From NCBI RefSeq assembly GCF_964656455.1, contig NC_135715.1, positions 40,000,603 to 40,064,602 on the forward strand: DNA of 64,000 bases, read 5' to 3'. The stretch comes from Halichoerus grypus. Its lineage: Eukaryota > Chordata > Mammalia > Carnivora > Phocidae. Shown in pieces: positions 10,701-22,455 of the stretch (within the stretch, counting starts at the first letter, position 1; each line of letters starts with the position of its first letter). The position numbers and the translations under genes are program-made. The notes under the pieces are model-generated. The model did no database searches. It was not told where the DNA came from and saw only the letters and a program-made list of their open reading frames with translations.

Positions 10701-13096
10701 CTTGGCAATACCTGAGAATCTATTAACAATAATAAAGTTTGGAATACTAAAAATTCAATAAAACGAGATAAGAAAAACTGAAATTTTGGCCTAGTTATAT
10801 AAAGGCAACATAGATCATAATCACTTATTTGAAATGCTTATCATTTTTTTCTAATTACTCTATAATATATTTAGGGCTGTGAATATCAATACGTGTCAGG
10901 TTTTTAGTATAGTTGAATAAAAAGCATACTTTGTTCATTTTACCAAGTTTGCTGCTCAGTTTGTTGTGATTTTCTATCCACAATTGAAAAACTTAGAGAA
11001 AACATTGTTTTCAGTCTTATATTTTTTAACAGAGGGCAAAATCTGAGTTGAACTGTGTATTTTTCCATTAATATTAGATCACTCCTCTCTTAATTCACAG
11101 TTTTCAATAAAATGTCCGGCCTTTTAAAATATGCATTGTTTTATTGTATGGTTTTGTTTCAGATAGGCTATTATTCAAAGCATACCCTATTAAGCATAAT
11201 TCTTTGTAACTTCAGTTGCCTTTCATATGAAAGAGCTCATTCATCCCCCAAGAAATGACTTCGTACTTATTGCATGTTAAGCATTGTGTTAGATTCAACC
11301 AGCTGCTGGAAAAAGACAAAGACATTGCCCTGAGGTGAAAGACCTTACCAGGTAACGTGCCTCATCTTTAAACCCTCTCTCTCTTTGAAAGAACTCAAAG
11401 TGCTTTCTTCTAATTTTGTATCATGGTTGGATATTTGACTGACAGTTTAGAGAAGGTCCTAAAGACATTATTAATAATAAAATAGTTTCATCTTTATTCA
11501 GTTCTGATCAGGTACTAGTCACCAAGGCTAAATACTTTTCCTTTATCATGACAGAAGCATCATGTCCATAATGGCAGTATGAGTTGGGCACTACTTTTTA
11601 ATCACCGTTTTAAAGATTTTTTTTCTAACATCCAGAACTGTAAGAGAATAAATTTTTGTCATTTTTAAAAAATAAATAAATAAATAAAATAAAGATGAAA
11701 TGAGTAAATATTAATTATAATGATGCCATACGTTCAATGTAAAGACACTAAGTGACTTGGGGCTCAAAAACAACATCATTTTGATTAGAAAATTCATACT
11801 TCTAACTAGTTATACAGCTGCTTGTAATTGTTTCTACGTCCTTCTGTTCGTCTGTTAGACACCATCAGTTTATTGTTTTAATATTAATGGTTCATTTAAA
11901 TGTATGTATAAGACTATGTTTTTAAACGTATGCCACTTTGATATATATTTTTAAATGAAAGATGTATAAATATGATAATACTACATTTAATCAATTTCTA
12001 GAATGAGGAACAAAGTGATCTAAAGTCGAATAAAAGTTCTAGGTGTGAAACATGAGCCTTGTAAGAAATTTCTCTGCATTCTCTCACTCTCTCATTTATT
12101 TTATTTTTATCTCTTGTTCTTCTAGATATTTAGTCCTGACTATCCTAGCATATATATACCTGCAAAATATATGATTAAAACTCAAGTGTTAATCATTATG
12201 TTAGGGCCTGCTTGCTAAGTACTAAGATAATTGTGGCTCGACTCAGTTTCTTAAATGTTGTATATTTAATGAGTTTTTGTTAGTAGTAGGAACAGTTGTA
12301 GCAGCCCATGTGTATGCACGGGGTGATGGTGGCGGTAAGGGGAGAATAGTTACACTCTCCTTTTGTCCCGTATTTCTGTTCTTCAGTCATTAGTTGTCAT
12401 TGCGCAATCGTGCTTAATTCTCTTGAAGAGCTGTTCTTTTCAGGAATGTTCCCGTGGAATGTAAAATTTGACTTCTAAAAGAAAGGAACATTTTGCAGAG
12501 GAAACAAACATAGGTGTAACATCAGATACAATAGACATAAATATATATGTATAAATATGTAACATAATATATAATGTATATAACAGATATAAATATGTAA
12601 TAGTTTTTATTCAGAGACATAATTAGTTGAAGCAACAACTCTTCCCAATGGTTGTAGAGGACAGATAACCCCTTTAAAAATAAGGAGTGGTAAGGTGCTT
12701 TGGAAAGTATGAAGCTAGTTTTGTTTTATCTGTGATTTTTGCCTTTTTTAATTCTACCAGATCATGCTATATTCTTGGGGAAAAAAATGATTTTACTCCT
12801 CTAGATTTCATTTCACCTTTTAATTATGTGGCAAATTTTGAATGAGGTATTTAATATAGTATCTGAATAGCAGCTCTGGTTCATAAAAGAACTAGTTGGA
12901 AACCAAAAATCATCCTACATATGCTGCATAAATAATTCATTATCAGGACTTAAAAAGGCAAAAAAAGTTGCTGGTAAGTTTTTTGTATTAATTATCAGAA
13001 GAACTGATGATTGGAAAAAGCTTTCTAAAAATGTAGGACACCACAACCTAAATCTTTTCATGGTGATAGTTCCTGGCAAAGCAAATGAATAATTGC
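10701..13096. other. Unique AT-rich DNA
   Basis: 2.4 kb without a recognised mobile element. There is a (TAAA)n-like tract near 11666-11690, TA-rich tracts near 12538-12600, and weak LINE/MIR-like wording near 11240-11340. No coding potential was seen. Confidence 0.5.
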
Positions 13097-13115
13097 AAAG
13101 AAAAGTATGCTGGAG

Positions 13116-13304
13116 GGGGCGCCTGGGTGGCTCAGATGGTTAAGCGTCTGCCTTCGGCTCAGGTCATGATCCCAGGGTCCTGGGATCGAGTCCCGCATCG
13201 GGCTCCCTGCTAGGCGGGGAGCCTGCTTCTCTCTTTGCCTCTGCCTCTCTGTCTCTCTGACTCTCATGAATAAATAAATAAAACATTTAAAAAAAAAAAA
13301 AAAG
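13116..13304 (+). mobile_element. SINEC, young copy
   Basis: Head 'ggggcgcctgggtggctcag', central 'ggctcaggtcatgatcccag', CT-rich region and A-tail. A perfect 19-bp duplication, aaagaaaagtatgctggag, lies at 13097-13115 and 13305-13323. The intact long duplication indicates a recent, lineage-specific insertion. Confidence 0.97.
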
Positions 13305-13910
13305 AAAGAAAAGTATGCTGGAGGACAATGGAAGAAAGTGGAAAGGCTATCATATGAAATAGAACAATTGGAAAGGATGTGTGATTTTAGCTTAAAGAAA
13401 GGCGAGGAATAGTAACAAAGCTAGAGAAAATGGTGAGACATTCATAGCATCGTGGTTAAACAAAGTTAGAAAGCATGGAAAGAAGTGAGAAATGCTAGAG
13501 GGGGTCTGGGAAAAATTATGGTGATAACTGAATAAAAAATGAAGGATTTTAAAATTCAATGTGAATAAGATTATGAGTGATACTAAAACACAAGGGAGAA
13601 CTACATTGCAAATAACACTTATTAAAAATAAGGATTATTTAAATTTAATAAAATTGTTGACCAATATATTTTAGATTAAAGAATGTATACAGGGTTGCTA
13701 AGTATCACTTATGAATATCATTAAAACTCTTCAAACATGTGGATTTGAATTTACTCATGAAGTTGGCAATATTTAGTTCCTTACATATTGTTATCATTAG
13801 ATGGTTGTTTTTCTAAGTGATCACAGTTAATCAAGATTGGAAAATTTACTTAAAAAGAATTTATATAATTTAAAATGGATTTTTTTTTTATTTTAAAAAA
13901 ATGCCTTTGG

Positions 13911-14079
13911 GAGCACCTGGGTGCCTCAGTCCGTTAAGCATCCAACTCTTGATTTTGTCTCAGACCATGATCTGAGATCATGTTGTGAGATCAAGTCCTT
14001 CATTAGGCTCTACATTAGGCAAGGAGACTGCTTAAGATTCTCTCCTTCTTCCTTTGCCCCTCCACCTCTAAAAAAAAAA
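13911..14079 (+). mobile_element. SINEC, old subfamily
   Basis: Head 'gagcacctgggtgcctcag' followed by 'gttaagcatccaactcttga', an older carnivore SINE variant than the 'gtctgccttcggctc' copies. It ends in an A-tail and is flanked by aaaaaatgccttt at about 13896-13908 and again just after the tail. Confidence 0.85.
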
Positions 14080-14093
14080 AAAAAAATGCCTTT

Positions 14094-15886
14094 TATATTT
14101 AAGTCATCCAATCAGAGTCATTTGATTTGTCAAAGAAAATTTGGTTGGCCCCTCAAGAATTATGAGCCAAATACTTTTTTTCTTTCTCAATCTTCATGGA
14201 TATTTCTAACAGCATGTGAAAACACATTCTTCTTTAATCCTTACTTTGCTGGGTTTGAGAGACTTGACATTTTTCTCAACATTCAAAAAATACATGGGGA
14301 GAAAAGAGTGTCTTTTTTTTAAGAGAAAGTTGAAAATTTTATGAGGATTTGGTTGATCCTACTCTGATAAAGCATCATAAATACTCAATGGCAGCCCGCA
14401 GAAGTTATGGCCAAGTTAACAGAAACAAACAAACAAACGAAAACTTTCTTTCTTGAATCTGCCTTGAAATCCCAGTTGTCTAATTGATATATATTTGCGT
14501 GATCAGATCATCTCACTTGAAATGTCATAAGCAAAGGCACAGATGAAGTACTATTATGTTATTTGTGGGTAACTTGTTTAGAATGATTTTATTTTCCTTC
14601 TAATCACTGATGTAATTAATGTAGTATATATGGCTCCAAGCCATGATAAATAGAAATGTAAAGTTTTGTGGTGAAATTTCATGACAGTTTCCAGCTAAGA
14701 GGCAGTCACCTGATGGATGATCGATCACATAGATGCTTATGTATGTATTTGGAATATCATGAAAATGAGCACACAGAATGAAATATCCACCCAGAGTAGA
14801 CATAAGTAAAAATAGTTAAAGCATTTTATGAAAGTGTTTTATCATTTACAAATCTATAAAATATAATGCTCTACAGTCATATTCTTTATGTTCATTCCCT
14901 TACTCCCAAATATATCAGAACTTTTTGCTTTACATATCACTTGAAAATTCATCTTCTTTCTTCTTTCTATTTAATTTTAAAAGATGCCAAAGAGAAAGAG
15001 AAAAAGATAGTGGCTTAAATTTTCAGGAGTAAATATTTATTCTTTGAAATTACATTTACCCCTGTGACAATCATTTGCTGTTTTGGTGTGTGATTGTGTT
15101 AGCAGAAAATCAGGCAAATGAGAGTCAAATTGACTGACTTTTTTGTATATACTTGATCAAATTTGATAAAAAGTGAAACACAAAACATGGAAATATAGGC
15201 TCAGGCCTGCCTATGTAGACAGTGATAAATTACTGAAGACTAAAGCCTTTTGAAGCATTATATGTACTAAATACTTACTATGACAATGCGTCCACGGTCA
15301 CTATCACCTTTATTTCAGAATTAAGCATAAAATATTTTTGTGGTATATTTTCCCCCAAATTTCTTAAGAACATCTGCTAAAGTCTGGATTATTTGGTTTG
15401 GGTTTGGCTATTTAATGCACTGATTTCTATAAAACGTACTTCAAAGTCAAATGAAAACTTTGAAATTATCTCAGTAGAGAAGTGATATATAACTGTACTT
15501 GAGAATCAATGCATTTTGGGTATTGGTCTCTTATTAGAATCCAGATTCTCATTTATAGCTGTCAGTGTGGTTTCTGTACATGTAACTTGCTGGCAGTGAA
15601 CTTATGTTACAGAGAGAAAGAAGGTTGAAAGTTAGCATTTGCAGCTTTGCTCAGGCTTTTTTTTTTTTTTTTTATCCCCTCTTAACAAGCCATCTGTGTA
15701 TTCTCATAATTACATCACTAGCAGTGACATCCTTTAAATTTTGATTACTCATGGTTTTGAAATATGCTTAAAATTAAAGTAAAGAGTATAAAGCAAAATT
15801 AGACAGAAAACACAGAGAATAAAAACAACTAATTGGATGTAAACTTAAAATTTAGGCATGAAATAGCAACAGTGACGAAAGTAAAT
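14094..15886. other. Unique AT-rich DNA
   Basis: No gene or clear repeat. A (AAAC)n-like patch lies at 14422-14440 and a T17 run at about 15658-15674. Confidence 0.5.
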
Positions 15887-16083
15887 GGGGCGCACCAGGA
15901 TGGCTCAGTTGGTTAAGCCTCCGACTCTTGGTTTTGGCTCAGATCATGATCTTATGGGTGGTGAGATCGAGCTCCACACTGGACTCCTCTCAGCTTGAAG
16001 ATTCTCTCCCTCTGCCCCTCCCTGCACTCACTGGTGTTCTCTCTCTCTCTCTCAAATAAATAAATAAATCTTAAAAAGAAAAT
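15887..16083 (+). mobile_element. SINEC, older subfamily
   Basis: 'ggggcgcaccaggatggctc' head, 'ttggttttggctcagatcat' body, then 'caaataaataaataaatctt' and an A-rich tail. Imperfect flanking words aaagtaaatg and aaagcaaatg are a decayed target-site duplication. Confidence 0.88.
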
Positions 16084-16344
16084 AAAAGCAAATGGAAGAC
16101 TACAATTGGAAACATTTATCAGCTAATTTAAAATACATAATGATAAGTGATTTTATACACATCTGGAGTCAACTTTGTTTTCAAGCTGCTGTTGTAACTC
16201 TTCAATAAGAATCTAAGATGTGCATGGGATAGCTTGTAACAAAGTCACTGAAATAATACACATGTATTAAGCACTTACTATGTTGCCTTCACTATTCTAA
16301 TTTTATAAAGATTATTAAATCTACTTGTTAGAGTAAAGGCAGAA

Positions 16345-17175
16345 CTTGGCTGAGGTACAGCTCACAGCAGATTCTCTGGGTCCACAGACCTATCCATTAT
16401 TCATTTCCCTGGTTGCCAAATGTATAAATATAAGGGAAATATTTGGGAGTTGGCAGAATTCCTACATTGATTACTTGGCAGATGGTATAAGGGTTTTTGA
16501 AACAGGGAAGGCAACATGGAAGTCTATGATACTTCTCTCACCCTGGTCAGAATATTTAACAAAAAAATAAAAATATATATCCTAGGATGAATGACAGTGA
16601 TTATTGCCATCCTTGAATACCTATTGGATACAGGGTTCATGTTCCCCATCAGGACCTCATTTAGTCATTTTCTGTTTCCCCAGAAAACAAGATGGATACT
16701 AGAAGATTACAGTGGATTTCAGGAAAGTCAACCAAGTAGTAATTCTAATTGCAGTTGCAGTGATAAATGTATTACCTTTTCTAGAACAGAATAACATGGC
16801 TACAGGTGTAGGTAAGAGGCCATTAATCAAACAAATATGTTCTCTAATATTCCATAAGGAAGGACAAGAGCAGTTTTCATTAACAAAAGACAGACCATAG
16901 TATTCATTGATAGTATTGCCCAAGGGCTATGTTATCTGCCCCATCCTCTGCAAATTATCATACAAAGGGATGTAAACCATCTGGATATTCTGAGGGTACC
17001 ATGTTAATTGGCAATAAGCAAAAGTGAAAAGTAGGCTTGGAAGCCTTGTTAGAAAAACATGTGCTCTATAAAATGAGAAATAAAAATGAAAAGATTCAGT
17101 ATAATGTCATATCATGGAAGTATTTAGAGGTTAGTGGTTTAGGCCATGCCAGGCAGTCACTGCTGGTGAGGTTAT
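16345..17175 (+). pseudogene. ERVL pol remnant, reverse-transcriptase part
   Basis: Conceptual translation across shifted frames shows the order expected of ERVL-class pol: an N-terminal RT stretch near 16590-16700, the 'NQVV' segment and a hydrophobic helix at about 16720-16790, and the conserved LP-x-GY box encoded at 16916-16930. These lie in different frames with in-frame stops, so nothing is translatable. The place where the catalytic aspartate box would fall (about 16980-17010) looks shortened and the box is not readable. RNase H-like pol sequence resumes at about 18690, after an L1 insertion. Family assignment rests on remembered ERVL pol wording. It is an old, inactive endogenous retroviral fossil. 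Confidence 0.7.
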
Positions 17176-17179
17176 ACAA

Positions 17180-17471
17180 TTAGGAATATTATACATTGTC
17201 GGTGGGAATGCAAATTGGTGCAATCACCCTGAAAAATTGTTAAAGTTTCTTATAAAGATAAATATGCTTATTGAATGGCACAGAATTCTCACTCCTGGGT
17301 ATTCCCTCTAGAGAAATGGAAATACATATTTATACAAAGACTTATACACAAATATTTAGAGCAACTCTTTCATAACTATAATAAAATACACTGGAAATTA
17401 CCCAAATGTCCTTCAGTTGGTGAATGGGTAAACAAACTGATATATCCACATGCAATATTATGGTTTATAAG
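17180..17471 (+). mobile_element. L1M ORF2 3' region, part 1
   Basis: 'tacattgtcggtgggaatgc', then 'tctcactcctgggtattccc', then 'ccaaatgtccttcagttggt' and 'gaatgggtaaacaaactgat' are the familiar end of L1 ORF2. The copy is 5'-truncated and old, sits inside ERVL pol, and is itself interrupted at about 17472 by an LTR-bearing block. Confidence 0.85.
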
Positions 17472-17510
17472 AAATATATATTTGGTCATTCAGATGACCA
17501 AAATATATTT
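17472..17510. repeat. Short imperfect inverted repeat
   Basis: 'tttggtcat' and 'atgaccaaa' form a perfect 9-bp stem around a 4-base loop (17490-17493). The arms extend by about 7 more A/T pairs past one bulge. It sits exactly where the L1 text is lost and the LTR block begins. Confidence 0.7.
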
Positions 17511-18327
17511 TTCATGTGTATTTGGTCTTTGTCCATAGTTCCTGTCTCACAGTACCTAAAACCCTTAGAATTTCCTATAATAAAGGCCATAAATGTGTCT
17601 TTTGTTTTATTAATGAAGGTGACTTTTGGACCCCACCCAAAGTCAGGGGCTGATTGCCAGGAGGGCCAAACATGTATTTAGAAGATTGAAATTTTCAGTT
17701 CTACCTTCCTACCTCCAAGGAAGGGAGTAGGTCTGGAAGTTCAATCAGCCAATGGCCAAGGACTTAGTCAATCATGCCTATGCAATGAAGCCCCTATAAA
17801 AATGCAAAAGGATGGGGTTCAGAGAGCTTCCATGTTGGTAAACATGTGGAGATTAGGAAGAATGGCACATGTGGAGAAGGCTGAGGAGCTCCAAGCCTTT
17901 TCCCCATACCTTGCCCTATGTATCTCTTCATCTGGCTGTTGAGTCATCATCTTTATCATATCTTTTAATAAACTGGTAAATATGTTTCCCTGAGTTCTAT
18001 GAGCTGCTGTAGCAAATTAATCAAACATAAGGAAGAGGTTGGTGGAATCTCCAATCGGTAGCCAATCATAAGCACAGGTAAGAATTGGGAGCTTGAAACT
18101 GGTGTCTGAAGTGGGGGGTGGGGGTAGTCTTGTAGGACTCAAGTTTTAACCTACTGAATCTGATACTATCTCTGGGTAGATAATGTCAGAATTGAGTTGA
18201 ATTCTCGGACACCCCGCTGATGTCCAAGAATTGCTCGGGGTGTTGTGGATCCCCTACTCCCTGCCTACTATGTTGAAATTGGTCTGAGAACTTTAAAACA
18301 ATGCACAATAGAAAGTTTCTTGGCATT
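17511..18327 (+). mobile_element. ERV-type LTR inserted in L1M
   Basis: The block contains 'gcccctataaaaatgcaaaa' (TATA-like), 'cataccttgccctatgtatc', 'tcttttaataaactggtaaa' (poly(A) signal), 'gttctatgagctgctgtagc', 'ggtgtctgaagtggggggtg' and 'gataatgtcagaattgagtt'. Together these match a widespread mammalian ERV LTR in forward orientation. I recall the family text but not its name; it is probably ERVL-class. The boundaries are approximate and no clean duplication was found. Confidence 0.7.
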
Positions 18328-18665
18328 TAATAAAATGACGCAACAACTTGGATAATCTCAAAGGCATTATCCTGAGTGAAGGAAGGCAAATTTCAAAAGA
18401 TTATATGCTGTATGATTCCATCTATAGGACATTGTCAAAAAGATAAACCTATGGTGATGGAGAACAGGTTAGTGGTTGCTAGAGATTATGGATCAGGGGA
18501 GACTGTTGTAAAGGAATATAGCATGAGGGAACTTTGATTGACTGATGAATATTTTATGTATCCTGACTTTGATGTTTATTGCACAAATACCAAAATTTGT
18601 AGAAATATATGTCAAAAAGTCAAATTAACTATTTAAAATATGTTTTTTGTAATAAAAATAAATTG
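18328..18665 (+). mobile_element. L1M 3' end, part 2
   Basis: 'acgcaacaacttggataatc', 'tcaaaggcattatcctgagt' and 'tgattccatctataggacat' continue the L1 ORF2/3'UTR text from the point interrupted at about 17472, and end in an A-rich 'gtaataaaaataaat' tail. Confidence 0.85.
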
Positions 18666-18689
18666 CAACGTTTCCTCCAACCAGTAAGA

Positions 18690-19345
18690 ATTTAGCACAA
18701 ATCTGAACATCCTCTTTGGCTTCTAGAGATAGGGTACTCCACACATAGGAAAACTGTTCTGACCTATCTACAAAGTGATAAGCAAAACTGCCAACTGAGT
18801 TCTACCTATCCCAGGAAAGTTCACTGGAGGAAGGCTGTGTTGTGATCCGAGCAACCGTTCCACTCGAGCTATATAACCTGGCACACTTTGAGGTTAGGTG
18901 CCTTAAAGTGTGAAGCACTTAGAAGGTTAGGATATAACCTTCTAGTATAAATGGTAAGATAACTTGTAGAATTTATGGCAAGCCCCAGTAGAAAAATCAC
19001 AGTGCAAATTCTTAGGCTTATGGAGCTAGGCAATGCTATTTGAGTAGTAGAGAGTTAAGCACCTTTTAAAAACACGAGTTGGCCTGATATTGGGTTCCAG
19101 TAGAGAGAGTGAGCTTGATAGGAGGACATCAAATAATCATGCATCCCAAACTGGCTAATGATGAACAGGGCTGTTTAGACCCTAGAGTCATAAAGTTGGA
19201 ATATCCCAGCAGCAATCAATAGGCAAACAGAAGTGGTATTATCAGGATCAGGCGTGAGCAGAAAGTATCACATGCCAGCAGTATGGACAAGTAGTCCAGA
19301 CACTTAGGCCATTCACCAATATTGCATCAGCACTTCTTCCAACGG
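18690..19345 (+). pseudogene. ERVL pol remnant, RNase H part
   Basis: 'aaagttcactggaggaaggc', 'aaaaatcacagtgcaaattc', 'gagttaagcaccttttaaaa', 'tcataaagttggaatatccc' and 'agcagcaatcaataggcaaa' are collinear with the RNase H-encoding part of ERVL pol as I remember it. Many stops and shifts make it non-coding. It continues the pol remnant of 16345-17175, with the intervening 1.5 kb contributed by a later L1 plus LTR. The sequence ends at a (GT)n tract and an antisense L1. Confidence 0.65.
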
Positions 19346-19357
19346 TTTATGAATGGA

Positions 19358-19361
<4 letters not shown>

Positions 19362-19398
<37 letters not shown>
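19362..19398 (+). repeat. (TG)n microsatellite
   Basis: About 18 uninterrupted TG units, long enough to be length-variable between individuals. It lies at the junction of the ERVL remnant and an antisense L1. Confidence 0.95.
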
Positions 19399-19399
<1 letters not shown>

Positions 19400-19400
<1 letters not shown>

Positions 19401-19870
19401 TTTTGGTTTTAGGAGAATGTTGACCTCATAGCATGAGCTAGGAAATATTTTCTCTCCTATTTTCTGGAAGGTTTTCTACAGAAGTGCTATTGTTTCTTCC
19501 TTAAGTGTTTGGTAAAATCTACTAGTAAAAGAATCTTGGCTCCAAATTTTCTTTTTCAGAAAGTTTTTTAACTACAGATGTAATTTCTTTTATAAATATA
19601 GAACAATTCAGATCATTCAGTTATTCTTGGGTTATTAGTTCTGTTAGTGTGTCACTTTCAAGGAACTGACCCATTTGTTCTAAGTGTAGAATTTATGGAT
19701 ATAAAGTTGTTTATAACATATTCCTATATTACTTTTAATGTCTGTGGAAGCAGGAGTGATGCGATGTCCTCTGTTTCATTTCTAATATTGGCAATTATGG
19801 GGATTTTTCTTTATTGGTTAGCATGGAAAGAGATTTTTAGTAATCTATATAGTCTAAAATTACAAAGTTT
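19400..19870 (-). mobile_element. L1M ORF2 fragment, reverse strand
   Basis: 'gagaatgttgacctcatagc', 'ttccttaagtgtttggtaaa', 'cttggctccaaattttcttt' and 'gaactgacccatttgttcta' are the reverse complement of the L1 ORF2 reverse-transcriptase 5' part. The copy is old and heavily mutated. The 103-codon frame over it is a by-product. Confidence 0.75.
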
Positions 19871-20848
19871 TTTGGGATTTTTTCAGGCAATAACGTTAAC
19901 TTTCAACTATAAAGTGGGCATCAAAAAATGCCATTTCCTTAACAGTGGTAAACAATGAGTAAATAAAATTACATGGGTTTTTTCTATATGACCACCTAAA
20001 CACAAATTAATGGAACACTTATCATTAGGGGTATCTTCTTTTTTGAGAGTATTCAAATTTTATCTGCGGTGTCATACATGTAGGGATGTCCCAACTTCCT
20101 CTGTTATATGACTAAAATGTCACTCTGACCATATAGGCAGAACAAGTGCCTATTTTCCCATGAATTCAATGGCAAATTTGTGGAAATAGCCCAGAAAAAA
20201 AGTGCTCTGACAAATCTCAACTCACTGGCTGATTGTAGTAAAGGGAGTTCTGTGGCTTTGGATATGAAGCATAATGCCAGTTGTCTGCTATGTTCAGATT
20301 AGATTTCCACAGTATTTTATTCTTCCTGTAAAATGTGGTTTCTACATCAATATCATGAATTTGTCCTTCATCTGAATTCTTGCATGCTTGGGCTCTGTGA
20401 GATTTGTGTCTCCTTTTTAACATCTGTCTACTCATATCCTTGTGGGCATGCCCTAATTCAAACCTCTTACTTTCAAATTGCATGCTAATGTAAACCGTAT
20501 CAATCACCCTCTATTGTTCCCTTGGTGACTGTGCTTACATTTTCAGGTCATACGTGTACAACCACACTTTAATTATCAATTTAGTTGCCACTGGCCTGTC
20601 TCATAAGGCCTGTTTCTTCTGTGTTTAGTGCAAGGATTGACTGACAGCAAGATCAATGGGAAATAGTAAATCAATTCCGTAGTCTTTGTAAAATGCCCTT
20701 ACTTAGGATTGAAAGCATATTTTCTAGTGACTCTCACAAAGAGAAAGTTTTATTATTAGAAATAAATCACTGTGACTTTTCCATTATTTTTGATTTTGAA
20801 ATATATGAATAAAATTGCAATAGGTAGAATCTTTGCTCTGTCCCTCTA
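19871..20848. other. Unassigned AT-rich DNA
   Basis: No gene or clear repeat. A 96-codon reverse frame at 20217-20507 has no recognisable domain, and chance is the simplest reading. Confidence 0.45.
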
Positions 20849-20862
20849 TCTCAGTATCTTCT

Positions 20863-21071
20863 TTTTTTTTTTTTTTTTAAGATTTTGTATTTATTTATTT
20901 GAGAGAGAGAGAATGAGAGAGAGCAAGCACATGAGAGGGGGGGATGGTCAGAGGGAGAAGCAGACTCCCCGCCGAGCAGGGAGCCCGATGCGGGATTCGA
21001 TCCAGGGACTCCAGGATCATGACCTGAGCCAAAGGCAGTCGCTTAACCAACTGAGCCACCCAGGCGCCCTG
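20863..21071 (-). mobile_element. SINEC, reverse strand
   Basis: Poly(T) then 'aagattttgtatttatttat', 'catgacctgagccaaaggca' and 'ctgagccacccaggcgccc'. A perfect 14-bp duplication, tctcagtatcttct, lies at 20849-20862 and 21072-21085. The 172-codon frame here is read-through of this SINE. Confidence 0.96.
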
Positions 21072-21085
21072 TCTCAGTATCTTCT

Positions 21086-21735
21086 CTCCTGTCCCCTCCC
21101 TGGCCTATCTCTCCTATCTCTCCCCACTTGTCCCTTCCTTCTCCCTCTCATGTCCTCCTTGCTCCCTCTAAAGGGTGAAATGAGATATCTATTCTTCTTT
21201 CAACAAAATGGAAAATACATGATTACGGTTATTAGCACAGCATTTCTTTTCATTCTGTTTCAAATCAAAACTATAAATTCAAGATTTTGAGGGAATATAG
21301 AACTTTATGGTTATTTAAAAATATAGGCATTGGAAATAAATATTTTGTATATAGACTCCATTTATACAGGTAAACCGCTAAAATAATGGTTTAGAATTAT
21401 TTATCTGGTGATTACTTGTATTTAAATCTGATTTAATAAAATACACAACTTCTTAATACCTTAAAAACTCAAAGTTTTAAAAGTACTTTATGGTTATTAT
21501 GAGATCATATTTTTAGTTACTCAGCTATTCACATTCAATACTTACGTGCAAAGAGAATGAATTTTTTCCCCTAGAGAAATTAATCAATATCCCAAATTTT
21601 TATGGAAGAAATTATATGACATATACCTTAAATCTTGCAAATAAAGAAAATAGGTGGGTTTTTGGGGTTTTTTTTGTTTGTTTGTTTATTGTCTATTTTT
21701 TTTTATCTCAACTGCATAAAGTGAACATGGCAATC
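21086..21735. other. Unassigned AT-rich DNA
   Basis: A pyrimidine-rich patch (21085-21170) next to the SINE, then AT-rich sequence with a (TTTG)n-like patch near 21675. No gene. Confidence 0.5.
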
Positions 21736-21739
21736 TGAC

Positions 21740-22455
21740 TGGCTGGCACTTGTGTTTTGATTATCTCCTTTTCACCCTGCTGATGAGGGAGGGATTCCTG
21801 CCCTAGAATAAGGGGATGGCCAAGCACATGACACCCACCACTGGTCAGAGGATATTGACAGCAGTTTATTTATTTTTCTTTTTAAGATTTTATTTATTTG
21901 AGAGAGAGAGAGAGAACACGAGAAGGGGCAGAGGAAGAGGGAGAAGTAGATCCCTGCTGAGCAGGGAGCCCGATGTGGGACTCGATCCCAGGAACCCCAG
22001 ATCATGACCTGAGCCGAAGGCAGTCGCTTAACCAACTGAGCCACCCAGGCGCCCCGACAGCAGTTTATTTAGCCACATGTTCTCACAGCTCAGGGTGGAG
22101 GACACCGCCTACCAGGTACTCTGGAACAGAGTGAACAGGCAGGAGCTGTGGGAGCAGGCTTTACACGAACCAAAAGTAAGGTGCTTCCTGGTTCCCATGG
22201 GAAGATGTGGTTGACTTTGAATAATTCAGCAGGCTGGCTGGGACTGGAAACCTGCTATTCAGCAATAAGCAGGTGCCATGCCTGATCCCCATTATGAGAA
22301 GGATTATTTGGTGAGGGGTCCTTACTCACAAGAGTTCAGTGGGAGAGGGAAACATGGGCTCTGCTGTTCAAGGTTCTCCAGCTTTAAGATGTCAAGGCAA
22401 GAGATAATATTGAATCTTGATTTCCAACCTTCACTACAACTTGTAATATGGAGAG
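21740..22455 (-). repeat. Probable ERV LTR, reverse strand
   Basis: Read on the minus strand, 'gtggctaaataaactgctgt' gives a poly(A) signal in LTR-like R/U5 context. It is preceded by moderately GC-rich U3-like sequence (22080-22450) and followed by 'gggacagga'-type U5-like sequence. A SINE landed in the signal itself (21873-22055). I do not recognise the family, and the ends are approximate. Confidence 0.4.
21873..22055 (-). mobile_element. SINEC, reverse strand
   Basis: 'aagattttatttatttgaga' through 'gatcatgacctgagccgaag' to 'gagccacccaggcgcccc'. A perfect 16-bp duplication, gacagcagtttattta, is at 21857-21872 and 22056-22071. Confidence 0.96.

Noticed and set aside
13116..13190. tRNA-like A/B-box sequence at SINE heads
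   Set aside because: The tRNA-Lys resemblance is the SINE's ancestry; it does not fold as a tRNA and repeats in every copy.
20772..21290. 172-codon forward frame
   Set aside because: Most of it is antisense translation of a SINEC and its flanks.
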